From Phaeosaccion multiseriatum (Eukaryota; Ochrophyta, other classes): 64,000 nucleotides of DNA. The notes beneath the pieces are model-generated. The model did no database searches. It saw only the letters and a list, made by a program, of their open reading frames with translations, and was not told the DNA's origin. A program made the translations under genes and the position numbers. Every line of letters starts with the position of its first letter. The stretch's first letter is position 1. This document shows, in pieces, positions 61,948-64,000 of the stretch. The stretch is from the NCBI GenBank assembly GCA_965112735.1, contig OZ218950.1, forward strand, positions 3,658,001 to 3,722,000, given 5' to 3'.

Positions 61948-62388
61948 AAACTGCCGAGACGAAAGTTCGCTCGACATCTCACTCACTCACTCACTCACTC
62001 ACTCACTCACTCACTCACTCACTCACCCACTCACTCACTCACTCACTCACCCACTCGCTCGCCCCCTGACTCGCTCACTACTTCGGGGCCCCATGTCAAT
62101 AAGCATGTGTGCGGCACTGGCTGCTCATGGCACTTTGAGTCGTACACTCACACACAGGATAACCAAGAGATAGGGGATCGCACGTGCTTCGATGTTGTTG
62201 TGTTGAATTATACACCACCTGCGACTGATCACGAATGTAACGGGCGTCCCCCAAATGCCGACGATAGTCCGGATTCCAACGTGTCCACCCCCTTTGAGAC
62301 TCCACAATGGAGCGATGGAGTGCCATGGTGTACACTATGCATGGTACAGCATCCGGATCTAACTGCGCCGAGACGAAAGTTCGCTCGA
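61948..62388. repeat. Short direct repeat pair, CGAGACGAAAGTTCGCTCGA
   Basis: The word CGAGACGAAAGTTCGCTCGA occurs at about 61,955 and 62,370, preceded both times by GATC(A/T)AACTG. The spacing of about 415 bp suggests ends of an element or remnants of two LTRs. Confidence 0.45.
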
Positions 62389-62689
62389 TAGAACCTCACG
62401 CCCTCACGCCCTCGCTCACTCACTGTGCTGAATCGCAAGAATACTCAAGGCGTTTAGAGAATGCACTACCAGAGCTGGTAGGTGTCCTGTTGGCCTCATG
62501 GCAATCTGTGTCGAAACTACCGACAGCTAGCCTCAAAGCCAAGCTAGAGCAAAGCAGAAGCTAAAGCAAGCATCCGGAAGCCAGTCCACACGGCTACTGA
62601 TTTACCGTCTCGTTGGCCCATTTTCCGGCCGTTACACTACTGATTGGGTCCCCAAGAGACCCCAACTAGGCCACTTCTAACATCCCTCT

Positions 62690-64000
62690 CACTACACCCC
62701 CGCCTCTTCCGCCGAGATGCGAGCGATAGAATTGCGTCTCGTGCGCCAGCCCGCTGCCCCACTTCTCATGTTGCCGCAGGCGGATCGTGCTTTCCCGTTT
62801 AGACCTATGCCCTCTTTTGACATGCACTCCTGGGTCGAGGGCAGTGTGCGGAAGAGCGTTTTCAAACGCCTCCATGGCCTTGGCGTGTCCCCGCTCCAGC
62901 AACCACTCCGCCCATCACCGCCCACCGCACGTTATAGTACTCTCGCGGAATTTCACAATCCTCGCCAGCGTGGGCACTTTCCCTTCACTCACCTCGTCCA
63001 GCTCTAAGCTACGCTGCTCCTGCATTGCGCTGGCAGCCCACTGCGGAGAGCACCAACGAATATAATACCTGGCGAACCCTTCCGGGAGGCCGGAAGGCCG
63101 CTCGCTCACCCCATCGATGTCTCTGTGGTACGCCCGTTGCAGCTGGTCCACACCGTTTCATTAGACAGATACACTGCGCTGCGCTGCATGACCTGATATG
63201 ATAGTGCTCTTCACTCACCTGCCCGTGCTGAGCACAGTAGGCCCCCAGTGATGGCCAAGGCAAGACTGTATACGAGACGACGGAGGCCCTTCGAGTTCTT
63301 CCCCTTCTTGCCTGGGCGGCGGCACCAGGGCGATACAACATGGTTGTAGGGGCGTCGGCCAACGGCGTGAGGCATTCTTCAGCTGCAACCTCCCATGGTA
63401 GTCGTAGTGTCTCCCATTGAACACCGCCGCAGCCGCAGCCAGACGTGCCCGCAGCTCATGGACCCATGCCGAGGCGGACGAAAACGACCCGTCCTCCACC
63501 ACAGCCGGAAGCATCGCCTGCAGAGGCACCGGCGGATGCCGGTCGAACAAGGCGTAGAACGGCGCCATCCCCGTGCTCTCCTGCGATCGACAGTTGTACG
63601 CATAGGTGTAATCTGGCCACTGCTGCATCTGTGACTCCACGGTCGTCGCCAACATGTCCTTGATCGCGGCCATGAAGCGCTCCACCTGACCATTGGCCTG
63701 TTGATGCATCGGCATCGTGAACACTTGCGACGCCGACTGGACCCGCATCACGTCGCCCATGAGCGCGCTGGTGAACTGCGAGCCTTGATCGCTCACCAGC
63801 ACTCGGGGCACACCCAGGGTGGTGACGAGGGCACCACCACTGTCCACTTCGTGAACCAATCCTGAAACACCAAGAGGTACTCCTCACTGTAAAACGGCCC
63901 ATGCCCATGGGAAAGGGGCCGGCCACATCAGCGCCCATGACCGCCCAAGGCCCAGGCCTTGGCAGCCCGCGAGGAGTCTTGCGTGTCTGACACGCCAGAC
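62690..64000 (-). mobile_element. Second Ty3/gypsy-type element, 3' part, cut by the window end
   Basis: Minus strand. Integrase catalytic core at 63,215-63,938 (VLVSDQGSQFTSALMGDVMR, HQQANGQVERFMAAIKDML, then RSQESTGMAPFYALF), in frame for over 200 residues. A C-terminal chromodomain-like segment lies at 62,915-63,151 (FARYYIRWCSPQWAA). It is followed by a purine-rich tract and TGTTAGAAG at about 62,684, the likely 3' LTR start. Its proteins are clearly related to, but distinct from, those of the element at 55-61 kb. It is better preserved and continues beyond 64,000. Confidence 0.8.

Overview
This is nuclear DNA of a eukaryote. Almost every recognisable gene is cut by short GT-AG introns, and joining the exons by eye keeps the reading frame: 15 coding exons in CDC48, 16 in a kinase gene, 6 in MCCB and 5 in an EF-hand gene. 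The gene content fits a unicellular alga or protist and I lean to a stramenopile: an LRR/prolyl-hydroxylase fusion, a kinase fused to EF-hands and cyclic-nucleotide domains, and very GC-rich, microsatellite-laden DNA. The sequence alone does not settle the lineage.

Left part (1-29.3 kb): a compact, ordinary gene region. In order: an unknown coiled-coil/Ser-rich protein (129-2715, +); an LRR-2OG dioxygenase (3533-4639, -); CDC48/p97 (5075-10688, +); mitochondrial methylcrotonoyl-CoA carboxylase beta (11347-14291, -); a kinase + EF-hand + two cNMP-binding domain protein (14605-21023, +); the exosome subunit MTR3/EXOSC6 (21941-22774, -); a putatively myristoylated EF-hand protein (23013-27290, +) with a fold-back element in its last intron; and a small secreted protein (28297-29266, -). 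Neighbours alternate strands, giving divergent promoter regions of about 240-440 bp and convergent 3' ends.

Middle part (29.3-53 kb): rearranged and palindrome-rich. A gene at 38.7-46.9 kb (+) has a ubiquitin-specific-protease-like Cys box, a QDA box and a His box, followed by SUMO-interacting-like motifs and a long unfamiliar C-terminal region. Its second exon is broken by a 91-bp perfect hairpin element with a 4-bp target duplication and by an almost perfect inverted copy of the exon. Parts of its exons 7-8 also exist as a head-to-head pseudogene palindrome at 29.4-30.9 kb. On the minus strand, EMAP-like (EML) WD40/HELP exons at 49.0-52.7 kb and at 31.4-33.5 kb look like the two ends of one EML5/6-type gene. 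The roughly 15 kb between them holds the protease-like gene and a stranded DNA-PKcs FAT-region fragment.

Right part (53-64 kb): a tRNA-Glu-like gene, then two minus-strand Ty3/gypsy-type retroelements. The first is decayed but shows gag-like acidic repeats, reverse transcriptase, RNase H and integrase. Between RNase H and integrase lies an RNase D/WRN-type 3'-5' exonuclease domain, an architecture I do not know from described Ty3 elements. The second is cut by the end of the window. Hairpin elements of the same family as the one that broke the protease-like gene recur here (61,220) and in a GT satellite (40,090). They begin TG and end CA, like the local LTR-type ends.
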